This document shows positions 46,101 to 54,506 of a stretch of DNA of 64,000 nucleotides, piece after piece. Made by a program: the position numbers and the translations under genes. The notes beneath the pieces were generated by a model, which was given only the letters and a program-made list of their open reading frames with translations, was not told the origin of the DNA and made no database searches. Every line of letters begins with the position of its first letter. Position 1 is the first letter of the stretch. Source of the stretch: JBBATK01 sp044228285 (GTDB lineage: Bacteria > Bacteroidota > Ignavibacteria > Kapaibacteriales > NICIL-2); contig JBGAVD010000005.1 of assembly GCA_044228285.1 (NCBI GenBank), positions 1 through 64,000 on the forward strand. Reading direction: 5' to 3'.

Positions 46101-46618
46101 TCGTCTCCAAATTGCTCTTTGAACCATAAGGCATTTTTCTTTGCGGTATCGTAGTCGCCTCGAACAAGGGGTTCGTTGACAACCCCTGCAAGACATGCTG
46201 ATAGGGCAATCAAACCTTCTTTGTACTGTACAAGTAACTCACGGTCGATGCGTGGTTTGTAGTAAAAACCTTCTGTGTGTCCCAAAGACACCAGTTTCAT
46301 GAGGTTCTTGTAGCCGATGTCGTTTTTCGCGAGCAGCACCAAGTGATTGTAGTTTCTCTGGTTCGAACCCTTTTTGGTCATCACTTTGTCAAAACGTGAC
46401 GCAGTAGCCAAGTATACTTCGCATCCAATGATGGGTTTGATGCCCGCCTTCTTTGACTTCTTGTAGAACTCGTGACAACCGAACATTACTCCGTGGTCGG
46501 TTAAAGCCAGCGCTGATTGATTGTCGGCAACAGCTGCTTGGATCAATTGGTCAGGTGTACAAGCTGCATCCAGCAGCGAGTAGTGCGTGTGGTTGTGAAG
46601 ATGAATGTAGTCCGACAT
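43154..46618 (-). CDS. dnaE: DNA polymerase III alpha subunit
   Basis: An 1154-residue replicative polymerase. The N-terminal PHP domain starts HLHNHTHYSLLDAACT. The catalytic core has GPGRGSAAGSLVAY and PDIDVDFND (about 398-406, two catalytic aspartates), NALYRPGPM and ADMMRRAMGKK. The helix-hairpin-helix and an OB fold (ARICGLLSSVRTR) are C-terminal. There is no 3'-5' exonuclease domain, as expected for DnaE1. A 127-base gap separates it from dxr. It is the most upstream gene of the minus-strand block and probably has its promoter in 46619-47110. Confidence 0.97.
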   Translation of the reverse strand: MSDYIHLHNHTHYSLLDAACTPDQLIQAAVADNQSALALTDHGVMFGCHEFYKKSKKAGIKPIIGCEVYLATASRFDKVMTKKGSNQRNYNHLVLLAKNDIGYKNLMKLVSLGHTEGFYYKPRIDRELLVQYKEGLIALSACLAGVVNEPLVRGDYDTAKKNALWFKEQFGDDWYLELQNHGLPEDAAVLEGVPRIAAECGIKMIVSNDCHYIRKEHAVPHNVHLMIKDVSAATAGLNDVTNLRYKVPEMYFKTQAEMKKLFKNTPAAIETTLEVAEKCDVNLKSDLKMPVFPIPETSKAQNLDDYLEELTMLGVEKYYKQITPEVMDRAKFELSVIKRMGYAGYFLIVQDFIRAARERGVSVGPGRGSAAGSLVAYALGITKIDPLKFDLFFERFLNPDRVSMPDIDVDFNDEKREVVLDYVREKYGNESVAQIVTFGTLAPRAVIKDVGRVLGIPLSVINSITEKIPVIQGKVTPIADALKLPELRWVKDTDDPKIKQMIEYATVLEGFARNASTHAAGVVITPGPVTDYVPIYKGPNTAEATMYTMKDLEDAGLLKMDFLGLATLSIIDRTIEQAQSNHGVSIDIDEIDFDDPTVYDMISQGRTMAVFQFESDKMTEYLRALRPKNLEELTAMNALYRPGPMDSIPEFIERKHGRKPITYVHPLMETRLKNTYGIIAYQEQVMQLVQDLAGFTLAQADMMRRAMGKKDAKAMAEQRSVFVSGSLQHSGIDEKISTQIFDLFQKFSQYGFNKSHSAAYSYLAYQTAWLKKHYTAEFLASNMTNDINNLSRITALMDEAKKFDIRVLPPDVNRSGVTFRALSDKRTIVFGMAGVKNVGVPAVESIIKAREDGHFSSFFDFISRVDIRLVNKRALEALVASGAFDSLNNGHRAQLFAAIDYGLEWSKQMNDSRYSNMESLFGDDAQQTVVEPKLPDIEPWSETQRLEKEYEYLNFYISGHPLQRYSLQVSSFANLMLSKSDSNLIGKTARICGLLSSVRTRLDKREKQIAFAAIEDMSGKGEVIFWSEACAQFRDLIYDGSIVVVSGKAELRDDGQIKITADDVISVESAIQKFARGYSLRLEEVTEDYKLQELKKLCTASGTKGVSIAFHIQRNNMPLMQYHATNVMLPLDQETAEKLMELFGPSNVRFLMTS

Positions 46619-47110
46619 GTACTGCGCTGCGAAAAGGAATTCAGAAATCTGTCACGCACAAAGGCAACTCAACTCTACCGGTCTCAAAGCAAGTTCAAAG
46701 TGCGATCGATCATGAGGAAGAGAAGAGCTGCAAATTAGCTGGTGGAAGAAGCCCGAGGAGAGCGAATTATCAACAGAGGACGACGAGGAGTGAGGAGAGA
46801 CATGGTGGAGTATCGCATCCTCATTCACACAAAGCGCTTAACGGAGCTTACATTCGTTCTTGACCGTGTTAGGATTGGCACGAATCACCGCTTTATTGCT
46901 GTACTAGCCACCTTTTCGATCATAAGTACTTATGATCACAGCAGCTGTAGCCTGAAAGTCTATTGAAGCACCTTTTGCGCACGAAAAAGCGTCATGGTTT
47001 ATCTGTACTCAATGCTTCGCCTGGAGCCTCGTATATTTGAAGCTGTGCATGGCTTGGGATCATTTCTACCTATGCAACTCACAATGGTACCACGTACGAA
47101 GACTTATTGA
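46619..47110. other. Divergent spacer between dnaE and the RmlD-like gene
   Basis: About 490 bases that should contain promoters for both directions. Short open frames exist on the plus strand, but none has a recognisable product or a good binding site. No RNA gene, repeat or strong hairpin was identified. Confidence 0.4.
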
Positions 47111-48058
47111 GTGGCGAATACAGATGTTTTAATCGTTGGAGCGGGAGGCAAGGTAGCCTCCGCATGTCTGCAGTTGTTTCTCCAGGAAACTGATTGGAGA
47201 ATAGCAGTCCTCAGTTCTCGTGAGCATGTGGAAGGACAACCTGATGATGCACGACTTGCAAAACATCGTATTGGAGCATTGGACTTTCAAGAACTCCGGA
47301 CGCTTTGCGCAGAGTTGAAGCCACGAGTTATCATTAATGCAGCGGCAATGACCAATGTCGATGCTTGTGAAAGTGAGAAGCAGCTCGCCCACAATTTGAA
47401 TGTGAAAGCGGTGGAAAATGTGGTTCGTGCTTGTAAGACTGTCGATGCACACCTGATACATTACTCAACAGACTACATCTTTAATGGTCAGAAGGGTCCC
47501 TATGCTGAAGATGATGTACCAGCTCCCCTGAACTATTATGGAAAGACGAAACTCGCGGGAGAGAATGCGATCCTTAGTGCGAAGATTCCCGCATCTATTC
47601 TGCGAACCAATATTGTCTATGGCAAAGCACCCGGAGTAAAAACCGACTTTGTGACCTGGGTCCGTGACAAGTGTCGAGCTGGGGAGCGAATAACGATAGC
47701 AAACGACCAGTTTGGAAATCCAACGCTTTGCGATGACATAGCTTTAGCTACACTTCGCGTGATTGAAAAGGGAAGAACTGGTATCTATAACGTTGCCGGA
47801 GCCGACTATCTTGATCGATTCGATTTCGCAAAGCGAATAGCCGCGTTTTTCGAGCTGCCCGATGAGAACATAGTGCCAGTCAGTACTTCTGAGTTGCAGC
47901 TAGCCGCTCGCCGCCCACTTCGCGCTGGACTCATTACGCTGAAAGAAGAAACCGATCTCGGGATAAAGCCAACTTCACTCGCAAATGGCATGCTTTGCTA
48001 TCGTCGCGATGAAGGTAGCTCGAAACACGCGCCTAAGCTGAACGGTCACCAATCATAG
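47111..48058 (+). CDS. RmlD-like NAD(P)-dependent sugar-nucleotide reductase
   Basis: A 315-residue extended short-chain dehydrogenase. It has the Rossmann loop LIVGAGGKVASA, NAAAMTNVDACES, the catalytic YSTDYIF and YYGKTKLAGE (YxxxK), and SILRTNIVYG. These match dTDP-4-dehydrorhamnose reductase and SDR relatives; no rmlA, rmlB or rmlC is nearby, so the sugar is unproven. It starts at GTG 47111 with a weak site. It heads a run with nnr, a VanZ-like gene and tgt. Confidence 0.85.
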   Translation: MANTDVLIVGAGGKVASACLQLFLQETDWRIAVLSSREHVEGQPDDARLAKHRIGALDFQELRTLCAELKPRVIINAAAMTNVDACESEKQLAHNLNVKAVENVVRACKTVDAHLIHYSTDYIFNGQKGPYAEDDVPAPLNYYGKTKLAGENAILSAKIPASILRTNIVYGKAPGVKTDFVTWVRDKCRAGERITIANDQFGNPTLCDDIALATLRVIEKGRTGIYNVAGADYLDRFDFAKRIAAFFELPDENIVPVSTSELQLAARRPLRAGLITLKEETDLGIKPTSLANGMLCYRRDEGSSKHAPKLNGHQS

Positions 48059-48106
48059 ACTACGTAGAGTCGAATCATTTATCACAGATCCTTTCTGGGT
48101 CGATGT

Positions 48107-49648
48107 ATGCAAGCCATTCTCCAACCAACGCAAATGCTAGCTGCTGATGCAGATACGATACGTCTCTGTGGTGTTAGCTCCTTACGCCTCATGGAACGCG
48201 CAGCAGAGCAAAGTGTGAAGCTCATTCGGTGTTATGTGACGCAAGGCGCTCCTCTACTTGTTCTCTGTGGTAGTGGAAACAATGGCGGAGACGGGTTTGC
48301 CATCGCACGATTGCTCGCACCTTTTTATCAAGTGTGGGTAGCCTGGATCGGTGATACCGATAAAATGAGTGAAGAAACGCGAACAAACTTTGATAGATGC
48401 CAGTCGATGCACATTCCTTTGCGGCACATTGAATCCGAGAGCGATGTTGCTCAGATTCCTTGTAAGGACTACAGTTGTATTGTTGATGCCTTGATCGGTG
48501 TTGGCGGATCAGATGCACTGCGAGGCCTCGTCGTTCCGTTGTTGGCGCATCAATGCTCAGCTAAAGCGATTCGTTTTGCAATTGACCTACCCACAGGTTT
48601 AGACGGCTTGTCAGGCTTGGCTCACAAACTTTGCTTTCGTGCAGATCATACGATCTGTATTGCTTGCAGGAAAGTTGGTATGTACTGCAACCAAGGACCC
48701 GAAGTCTGCGGTGAAGTCCACGTCGTTGATATTGGAATTCCGAAGGAAATAGTTATTGCGCATACTACGCTCTATGCCACTGAATCTCAGGATGTGAAAA
48801 AGTGGACAGGAAAGCGACTTGCTAACAGCTCAAAGTTCAACTACGGTCGTGTATGCGTGGTCGCCGGATCTCGAGATATGCCTGGTGCAGCAGCCTTATG
48901 CGCTAACGCGGCACTTCGAAGTGGAGCTGGTTTGGTGGAACTTTGCACGAGCAGCTTTCATTCCTCAGTTCTGCCTGAAGTTCTGCATACACATGTGGAT
49001 GCTAATGATGATGGACAAATCAGCGAAGCGGCACTCGAGAAGTTGCTACAGTCTTGTGCTAAAGCAGATGTCCTTGTATTGGGCTGTGGGGCTGGTCCAG
49101 CCGAGTGCACGACACGAGTATTTCGGCGTCTGATTGACGAGTTCAAGTTAAGCAAACGCATTGTTGTTGATGCTGATGCCTTACGCGCGATTGAAAGAGA
49201 TAGGCACTACGGACCCAATGTGGTTCTTACGCCGCATAGTGGAGAGCTACGACACTTGCTACAAACCCTGGACTCGACTGAAGCTCGGAAGCTCTTCTGT
49301 ACAGAGCTTGGAGTAATACTGGTAGCGAAGTGCTTTCCAGTCGAGATCATGAGCTCCTGGGAAACACGCTGGAATATCAATGGTAACCCAGGAATGGCTA
49401 CAGCTGGTAGCGGCGATGTATTGGCTGGTATCATGGGGGGAGTACTTGCTCGACATGCATCAGACACACCTCTTGCTGAAATCGGACCGCGAATGGACCG
49501 CGTGAGCCTTGCTGTCTTCGTTCATGCGTATGCCGGCGACCTCGCAGCAGCTACTTGTTCTCAAGAGGCAATGACTGCGTCAGACATCCTCAACCATCTT
49601 GGTCCAGCTTGGCGCGATCTGTTGCAAATAAACGGGATGCCTGAATGA
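48107..49648 (+). CDS. nnr: Bifunctional NAD(P)H-hydrate epimerase / ADP-dependent dehydratase
   Basis: A 513-residue metabolite-repair enzyme. The N-terminal YjeF_N epimerase domain (about 1-210) has LCGSGNNGGDGFAIARLL. The C-terminal YjeF_C dehydratase domain (about 230-505) has VVAGSRDMPGAAALCANAAL, GCGAGP, TPHSGEL and ATAGSGDVLAG, the ribokinase-like active site. It restores damaged NADH/NADPH hydrates. The last four bases overlap the start of the VanZ-like gene (ATGA). Confidence 0.96.
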   Translation: MQAILQPTQMLAADADTIRLCGVSSLRLMERAAEQSVKLIRCYVTQGAPLLVLCGSGNNGGDGFAIARLLAPFYQVWVAWIGDTDKMSEETRTNFDRCQSMHIPLRHIESESDVAQIPCKDYSCIVDALIGVGGSDALRGLVVPLLAHQCSAKAIRFAIDLPTGLDGLSGLAHKLCFRADHTICIACRKVGMYCNQGPEVCGEVHVVDIGIPKEIVIAHTTLYATESQDVKKWTGKRLANSSKFNYGRVCVVAGSRDMPGAAALCANAALRSGAGLVELCTSSFHSSVLPEVLHTHVDANDDGQISEAALEKLLQSCAKADVLVLGCGAGPAECTTRVFRRLIDEFKLSKRIVVDADALRAIERDRHYGPNVVLTPHSGELRHLLQTLDSTEARKLFCTELGVILVAKCFPVEIMSSWETRWNINGNPGMATAGSGDVLAGIMGGVLARHASDTPLAEIGPRMDRVSLAVFVHAYAGDLAAATCSQEAMTASDILNHLGPAWRDLLQINGMPE

Positions 49649-50013
49649 TGAGTAAAAGGCTAGTTCGATTCGCACCACTGATTTTGTATAGCGTGATTAT
49701 TTATGTACAATCTGCGCAGTCACAAGCTCCCGTTCCTGACTTGGGTTTCACCTGGCAAGACAAAGTCTATCACGTGTGCGGTTATGGTCTATACGGCTTG
49801 CTAACGCAATACGCCTTAGCCGAGCGCCCAAGACTTCAAGCGGTGGTGTTGACTTTGTTGATTGGCGCAGTCTATGGTGCTCTTGATGAGTGGCATCAGT
49901 CCTTTGTCCCTGGACGTTCCAGCGAGATAGCAGATTGGCTGGCTGATCTTCTTGGTATTGTCTTATCCTGCGTTGTTGTGTCTGTCTTTCAACGATCGAA
50001 ATCAAAACTGTGA
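49645..50013 (+). CDS. VanZ-family small membrane protein
   Basis: A 122-residue protein with about four hydrophobic helices and the VanZ signature WQDKVYHVCGYGLYGLL followed by GALDEWHQSFVPGRSSEIADWLADLLG. VanZ-like proteins are membrane proteins of uncertain role, one of which confers low teicoplanin resistance. Its start overlaps the nnr stop (ATGA) and its stop overlaps the tgt start (GTGA), so translation is coupled on both sides. Confidence 0.88.
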   Translation: MMSKRLVRFAPLILYSVIIYVQSAQSQAPVPDLGFTWQDKVYHVCGYGLYGLLTQYALAERPRLQAVVLTLLIGAVYGALDEWHQSFVPGRSSEIADWLADLLGIVLSCVVVSVFQRSKSKL

Positions 50014-51137
50014 CCGAAGCGTATCAACTTATAGCGGAGTGTCCGAACAGTGCCGCCCGAGCTGGTGTGCTACACACCTCTCATGGTGAAGTGCAAACTC
50101 CCATATTCATGCCTGTAGGTACCCAAGGTGCTGTCAAGGCAATTGATCATCGTTCTCTTAAAGAGATTGGAGCACAGATTATCCTGGGGAACAGCTACCA
50201 TTTGTACTTGCGTCCCGGCAAACAAATGCTCAAAGATTTTGGGGGTTTGCATCGCTTCATGAATTGGGATAAACCCATACTCACGGATAGCGGTGGATTC
50301 CAGGTCTTTTCACTACGTGATCTGCGTAAGATCACTCCTGATGGCGTCGAGTTCCGCTCACATATCGACGGATCAAAGCACTTTTTCTCACCCGAGGAAG
50401 TCGTTTCTATACAACAACACATAGGGTCGGATATCATGATGTGCTTCGACGAATGCACACCATATCCGGCTACTCCCGAAGAAGCCAAAGCATCCATGCA
50501 AATGACGCTGAAGTGGGAGAAGCGTTGCTTGGATACACTACGAAACAGCGAGCCATTGTACGGATATAGACAATTGTTGTTTGCCATCGGCCAGGGAAGT
50601 GTTTACGATGACTTACGTCGAGCCTGCATGGAAGAACTATGCGCACTGGATTTTGATGGGTATGCCATTGGTGGACTTGCCATAGGTGAGCCGCTCGAAG
50701 AGATGTATGACATCGTTGCGTGTTCCACAGCGGTCATTCCAAAGCACAAAGCTCGCTATTTGATGGGAGTGGGAACACCGCAGAACATCCTGAACGCAAT
50801 AGAACTTGGTGTCGATATGTTTGACTGCGTGATGCCAACACGAAACGCACGCAATGGCACAATCTTCACAACTACCGGCAAGATCAACATTCGCAATAGT
50901 GCGATGAAAGAAAGCCACGCACCCATCGATGATGGATTAGACAATTACGCAAGTTCCAATTTTAGTCGAGCATACCTACGGCATCTCTTTGTGGCGGGTG
51001 AGATTTTAGGGCTTCAACTGGCTACGATGCAGAACCTGAGCTTCTATCTTTGGCTAACTCGTACAGCCCGCGAGAAAATACTCCAGGGCTCCTTCCGTCA
51101 ATGGAAACAGGAGTTTCTCGCTCAGTATTATCCGTAG
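50010..51137 (+). CDS. tgt: Queuine tRNA-ribosyltransferase lacking the zinc ligands
   Basis: A 375-residue Tgt that would exchange guanine 34 for preQ1 in queuosine-type tRNAs. The catalytic barrel is intact: ILTDSGGFQVFSL (nucleophile aspartate near 93), GGLAIGEPLEEM and the second aspartate in DMFDCVMPTRNARNG. The structural zinc site of bacterial Tgt (CxCxxC plus a histidine 26 residues on) is not: the three cysteine positions in LDNYAS are L, N and S, and the histidine of the TIHNL motif is Q (TMQNL). Start is GTG 50010, overlapping the VanZ stop. Absence of this zinc site may be general in related Bacteroidota. Confidence 0.94.
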   Translation: MTEAYQLIAECPNSAARAGVLHTSHGEVQTPIFMPVGTQGAVKAIDHRSLKEIGAQIILGNSYHLYLRPGKQMLKDFGGLHRFMNWDKPILTDSGGFQVFSLRDLRKITPDGVEFRSHIDGSKHFFSPEEVVSIQQHIGSDIMMCFDECTPYPATPEEAKASMQMTLKWEKRCLDTLRNSEPLYGYRQLLFAIGQGSVYDDLRRACMEELCALDFDGYAIGGLAIGEPLEEMYDIVACSTAVIPKHKARYLMGVGTPQNILNAIELGVDMFDCVMPTRNARNGTIFTTTGKINIRNSAMKESHAPIDDGLDNYASSNFSRAYLRHLFVAGEILGLQLATMQNLSFYLWLTRTAREKILQGSFRQWKQEFLAQYYP

Positions 51138-51333
51138 GTCAGCATCATAAGGCAGTTTTTTGTGAGTATCTACCTCGGTTGGAAGAGATGATGCATCGCA
51201 AAGCGCATGCTCAGTGTCAACTTGTAGACGTATTTTTGTTGTTCTGAAGCTGCGATATACCGTGCTTCGGCGAATACTCCCGCTACTCAAAGCGGATAAA
51301 AGTAGATTTTTTCTCGACTCACATACTTCTCTT

Positions 51334-51663
51334 ATGCATACACTTTTTGCGTTTATGCCACCTCAGGGTGGACAGGGTGGCGATCCCGCCGGACAAATGA
51401 CATCAACTCTTTTGATGTTCGGAACTCTCTTTGTTGTTTTCTACTTTTTCATGATTCGTCCGCAACAGAAGAAGCAGAAGGAACTCAAGAAGATGTTGGA
51501 TTCATTACAACGTGGCGACAAGGTTATCACATCAAGTGGTATCCATGGTTCCGTATCTGATTTAGATGAGGAAGGCAAGACTGTGTTGCTCAACGTATCA
51601 GACAATACCAAAATGCGTTTTGACAGGGCGGCAATCGCGGTTGTACTTAACAAGAAAGACTAG
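51334..51663 (+). CDS. yajC: Preprotein translocase accessory subunit YajC
   Basis: A 109-residue single-pass inner-membrane protein that associates with SecDF. A short glycine-rich start (MPPQGGQGGDPAGQ) precedes the membrane helix (LMFGTLFVVFYFFMIRPQQK) and the YajC domain LQRGDKVITSSGIHGSV. ATG 51334 is chosen; the open frame continues upstream with unrelated sequence. The tgt-yajC order is conserved in many bacteria; secD and secF are not here. Confidence 0.93.
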   Translation: MHTLFAFMPPQGGQGGDPAGQMTSTLLMFGTLFVVFYFFMIRPQQKKQKELKKMLDSLQRGDKVITSSGIHGSVSDLDEEGKTVLLNVSDNTKMRFDRAAIAVVLNKKD

Positions 51664-51670
51664 GTTCAGC

Positions 51671-52879
51671 ATGGACATGAAGTTTGACACGATTGAGGAT
51701 GCCATACGCGACATTGCACAAGGCAAGTTCGTTGTGGTTCTTGACGACGAGGATCGTGAGAATGAAGGTGATCTCATTTGCTCTGCGCGCGACTGCACTC
51801 CCGAGCACGTGAATTTTATGTCGCAACATGGCCGAGGCTTGATTTGTACCGCCATCAGCGCAGAGCTTGCACAGCATCTGGCTCTCGAGCCAATGGTGCA
51901 GAAAAACACCGGATTGCACGAAACAAATTTTACAGTGTCCATTGACTACGTGCATGGTACCACTACCGGTATTTCTTCACCTGACCGAAGTGCAACTATT
52001 CGAGCACTCGTAGACCCACAGACCAAGCCTGAAGACTTCGGTCGTCCTGGACACATCTTCCCAATTGTAGCTGTAGATCAGGGTGTACTTCGTAGAACTG
52101 GGCACACTGAAGCCGTAGTTGATTTATGTCGGATGGCTAACGTGGGTGACGCTGGAGCCCTTTGTGAAATAGTCATGGAAGATGGCAGTATGGCTAGGGC
52201 ACCTCAGTTGTTTGCCTTTGCACGGCAGCACCAACTTCGCATCATCACTATTAAAGACCTGATTAGCTATCGACTGCAAAGTGAACATTGCGTTCACCTT
52301 AGTGCTGAAGCACCGTTGAAGACGGAGTATGGTGAGTTTCGTATAAAGGTGTATAACAATACCAAGGACAACAAAGAGCACGTAGCTTTAGTCAAAGGCG
52401 ACATCAATAGTGATGAGCCAGTACTTGTGCGGGTGCACTCAGAATGCATGACAGGCGACATCTTTCACTCTCTGCACTGTGATTGTGGTGCGCAGCTTGA
52501 CGCGGCGCTCGAAGCTATCAATGCCGAAGGAAAGGGCGTGCTTTTGTATATGCGTCAAGAAGGACGTGGAATAGGGCTCATCAACAAGATCAAGGCCTAT
52601 CAATTGCAATCCGAGGGCATGGATACCGTAGAAGCCAATGTGCATCTGGGGTTCAAGCCAGACGCGAGAGAATATGGTATTGGCGCTCAGATTTTGTATG
52701 ATCTGGGAGTTCGAAAAATGCGATTACTCACAAACAACCCCACAAAGCGGGTTGGGCTCTCCAGTTTCGGATTGGAGATCGTGGAGCAGGTGCCATTAGA
52801 GATGAGTACAAACGATGTAAATCGTGAGTATATGAGAACCAAGAAGACGAAAATGGGGCATCTGCTGAATGGAGTCTAG
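51671..52879 (+). CDS. ribBA: Bifunctional DHBP synthase / GTP cyclohydrolase II
   Basis: A 402-residue enzyme starting both branches of riboflavin synthesis. The RibB half (about 1-200) has DDEDRENEGDLICSA (metal-binding acids), TGISSPDRSATI and RTGHTEAVVDL. The RibA half (about 210-400) keeps the zinc cysteines in ECMTGDIFHSLHCDCG and the catalytic region MRQEGRGIGLINKIKAY. ATG 51671 lies 7 bases after yajC; a longer frame into yajC is spurious. No FMN riboswitch is seen. Confidence 0.97.
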   Translation: MDMKFDTIEDAIRDIAQGKFVVVLDDEDRENEGDLICSARDCTPEHVNFMSQHGRGLICTAISAELAQHLALEPMVQKNTGLHETNFTVSIDYVHGTTTGISSPDRSATIRALVDPQTKPEDFGRPGHIFPIVAVDQGVLRRTGHTEAVVDLCRMANVGDAGALCEIVMEDGSMARAPQLFAFARQHQLRIITIKDLISYRLQSEHCVHLSAEAPLKTEYGEFRIKVYNNTKDNKEHVALVKGDINSDEPVLVRVHSECMTGDIFHSLHCDCGAQLDAALEAINAEGKGVLLYMRQEGRGIGLINKIKAYQLQSEGMDTVEANVHLGFKPDAREYGIGAQILYDLGVRKMRLLTNNPTKRVGLSSFGLEIVEQVPLEMSTNDVNREYMRTKKTKMGHLLNGV

Positions 52880-52977
52880 ATTGGAATTGAATTGATTGCC
52901 AAAGGGCGGGTTCAACAAAACTCTTGATTCACTGTCATTGCTAGTGTATTTTCGTACAGATGTCCAACGACACATCC

Positions 52978-53015
52978 GCAAAGCTGTCAACACCTGACAG
53001 CTTTGCATTTTTTTT
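52978..53015 (+). terminator. Rho-independent terminator of ribBA
   Basis: A perfect 12-bp stem GCAAAGCTGTCA / TGACAGCTTTGC (52978-52989 and 52995-53006) with a 5-base loop, then A and a run of T. Confidence 0.95.
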
Positions 53016-53074
53016 GACCGATAGCTAACAACGAACAGACTTTACACAACACCATCATTGCAATTGGGGGAACC

Positions 53075-53554
53075 ATGGCAGCGGTATATATGACTCGTGA
53101 CAGAGTAAAAGAGCTTGAAGAAGAAATTCGCGAAATGAAAACCAATGGTCGTAAAGAGATCGCGAAGAAGATAGCCGACGCACGAGCGCACGGTGACTTG
53201 TCGGAGAATGCAGATTACGAGGCAGCCAAGCACGAACAGGAGCTGTTTGAAATGAAGTTGGCGGGTATGGAGCGCACATTAGGCAATGTCAAGGTGATTG
53301 ACCCTCGCGATTTGCCAGATGATGGATCGGTTTATATCCTTTCAACAGTGCAGCTGCTCAACATGAAGAATAACTCGCAGGTGAGCTTCACTCTAGTCAG
53401 TGCTGAAGAAGCAGACTTCGAGAAAGGTACTTTGTCAGTCAGCTCACCACTAGGGAAGTCTCTACTTGGCAAAACCGTTGGAGATGTAGTTGAGTCGAAA
53501 GCTCCAGCCGGCTTGATCCAATACAAGATTCTTGAAGTCAAGCGTTCGATCTAG
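53075..53554 (+). CDS. greA: Transcription elongation factor GreA
   Basis: A 159-residue factor that rescues backtracked RNA polymerase. The N-terminal coiled coil carries the acidic tip in GDLSENADYEAAKHEQ; the C-terminal FKBP-like domain includes VSSPLGKSLLGKTVGDVVE and ends near IQYKILEV. ATG 53075 follows a GGGGGAA site. It is monocistronic between two terminated units. Confidence 0.97.
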   Translation: MAAVYMTRDRVKELEEEIREMKTNGRKEIAKKIADARAHGDLSENADYEAAKHEQELFEMKLAGMERTLGNVKVIDPRDLPDDGSVYILSTVQLLNMKNNSQVSFTLVSAEEADFEKGTLSVSSPLGKSLLGKTVGDVVESKAPAGLIQYKILEVKRSI

Positions 53555-54011
53555 CAGACCTGACTCTCGTGTTGCACTTCCAAGATTGATTGTTACCAAG
53601 GCCTGAAGGAGATTCCGGTCCTTTGATGTCGCAACGTTAGTTCTACCTACCACGCTAAGAAGTGTACAGCGATCTGAAGGAACTTTTCATCTCAGAGCAC
53701 AGTAGTGGCGCGTGCAGAGCTATGTGCAAACGCCCTGAGGTGTAGACCGTATCAATCTCAACACGAGTATCTATGCGGGCTGCAGCGCAGTTGTGAGTGA
53801 GGCCGTTTGAGATAAGCGACACATCTGCTCCGAGTTTTTTGACCATGCATCCTGCTTCGCAGGCTGCGCCGTTACTACTCTTCAAGGCAAGGGGCTCTGA
53901 AACCCGCATGAAATCTCGCTTTGTGGAAAAATACTCTTGCTTGCATTCAATTCACTTCATAAGTTTGTCTCACAGTTAACTATTGTATGGTCTACTTTAT
54001 GGGGTTTTGTC
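53555..54011. other. Spacer between greA and the HU gene
   Basis: About 450 bases without a supported gene. A minus-strand frame at 53655-53909 (84 codons) has four cysteines but no family and an unusual composition, so it is not called. The final 60 bases must carry the HU promoter; I see TTTG at 53964 and TACTTTAT at 53993, but their spacing is wrong for a standard Bacteroidota promoter. Confidence 0.35.
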
Positions 54012-54380
54012 ATGAATAAAGGTGAATTGGTTGAAGCAATTGCTGCTGGTGCCGGACTGTCGAAGTCACAAGCTGAAAAGGCTCTCAACACCACCATTGA
54101 ATCCATCGCTGGTACACTTGCTAAAGGCAACAGTGTATCATTGATTGGTTTTGGAACATTTAGCGTTTCGCACCGCGGTGCACGTAAGGGTAAGAACCCA
54201 CGTACCGGCGAAAGCATCAAGATTGCAGCACGTAAGGTTGCAAAGTTCAAAGCTGGCAAGGGTCTTTCAGACACAGTGAAGTCTGGCAAGGCAAAAGCAG
54301 CAGCTGCTCCTAAGAAGGCAGCAGCTACAAAGAAGCCTGCAGCAACGAAGAAAGTTGCCGCCAAGGGCAAGAAGAAGTAA
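54012..54380 (+). CDS. HU-family DNA-binding protein with histone-H1-like tail
   Basis: A 122-residue nucleoid protein. Residues 1-90 are a standard HU domain (MNKGELVEAIAAGAGLSKSQ, LIGFGTFSVSHRGARKGKNP, RTGESIKIAARKVAKFKAGK). Residues about 93-122 are a lysine/alanine/proline tail (KAAAAPKKAAATKKPAATKK, ending KGKKK) like eukaryotic H1 and the tails of some actinobacterial and Bacteroidota HU proteins. The tail probably strengthens DNA binding or compaction. ATG 54012 matches the HU start; the open frame extends upstream without a good site. A strong terminator follows at 54386. Confidence 0.93.
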   Translation: MNKGELVEAIAAGAGLSKSQAEKALNTTIESIAGTLAKGNSVSLIGFGTFSVSHRGARKGKNPRTGESIKIAARKVAKFKAGKGLSDTVKSGKAKAAAAPKKAAATKKPAATKKVAAKGKKK

Positions 54381-54385
54381 TCCTT

Positions 54386-54419
54386 AGCCGTTCCGAGAAA
54401 TTGGGACGGCTTTTTTTTT
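54386..54419 (+). terminator. Rho-independent terminator of the HU gene
   Basis: Stem AGCCGTTCC / GGGACGGCT (one G.U pair) with an 8-base loop, then about nine T. A second T-run follows at 54423. Confidence 0.93.
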
Positions 54420-54506
54420 GACTTTTTTTTTCTGAGTCGAGTGCAAAGCAAGGCGGTCACAATCAGCAACAGATTGTAATTTTGCTTCATTCAAACACGA
54501 AACAGA

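Noticed and set aside
51566..51670. N-terminal extension of ribBA into yajC
   Set aside because: It is out-of-frame reading of yajC; RibB homology begins at ATG 51671.
52880..53074. FMN or other riboswitch around ribBA
   Set aside because: No conserved RFN-type sequence is seen before ribBA, and the downstream structure is an ordinary terminator.
53655..53909. Minus-strand open frame between greA and HU
   Set aside because: No family resemblance and no trusted binding site; it could be remnant DNA.
53964..54000. Bacteroidota-style promoter (TTTG ... TAnnTTTG) before the HU gene
   Set aside because: The TACTTTAT match is imperfect and the spacing from TTTG is too long.
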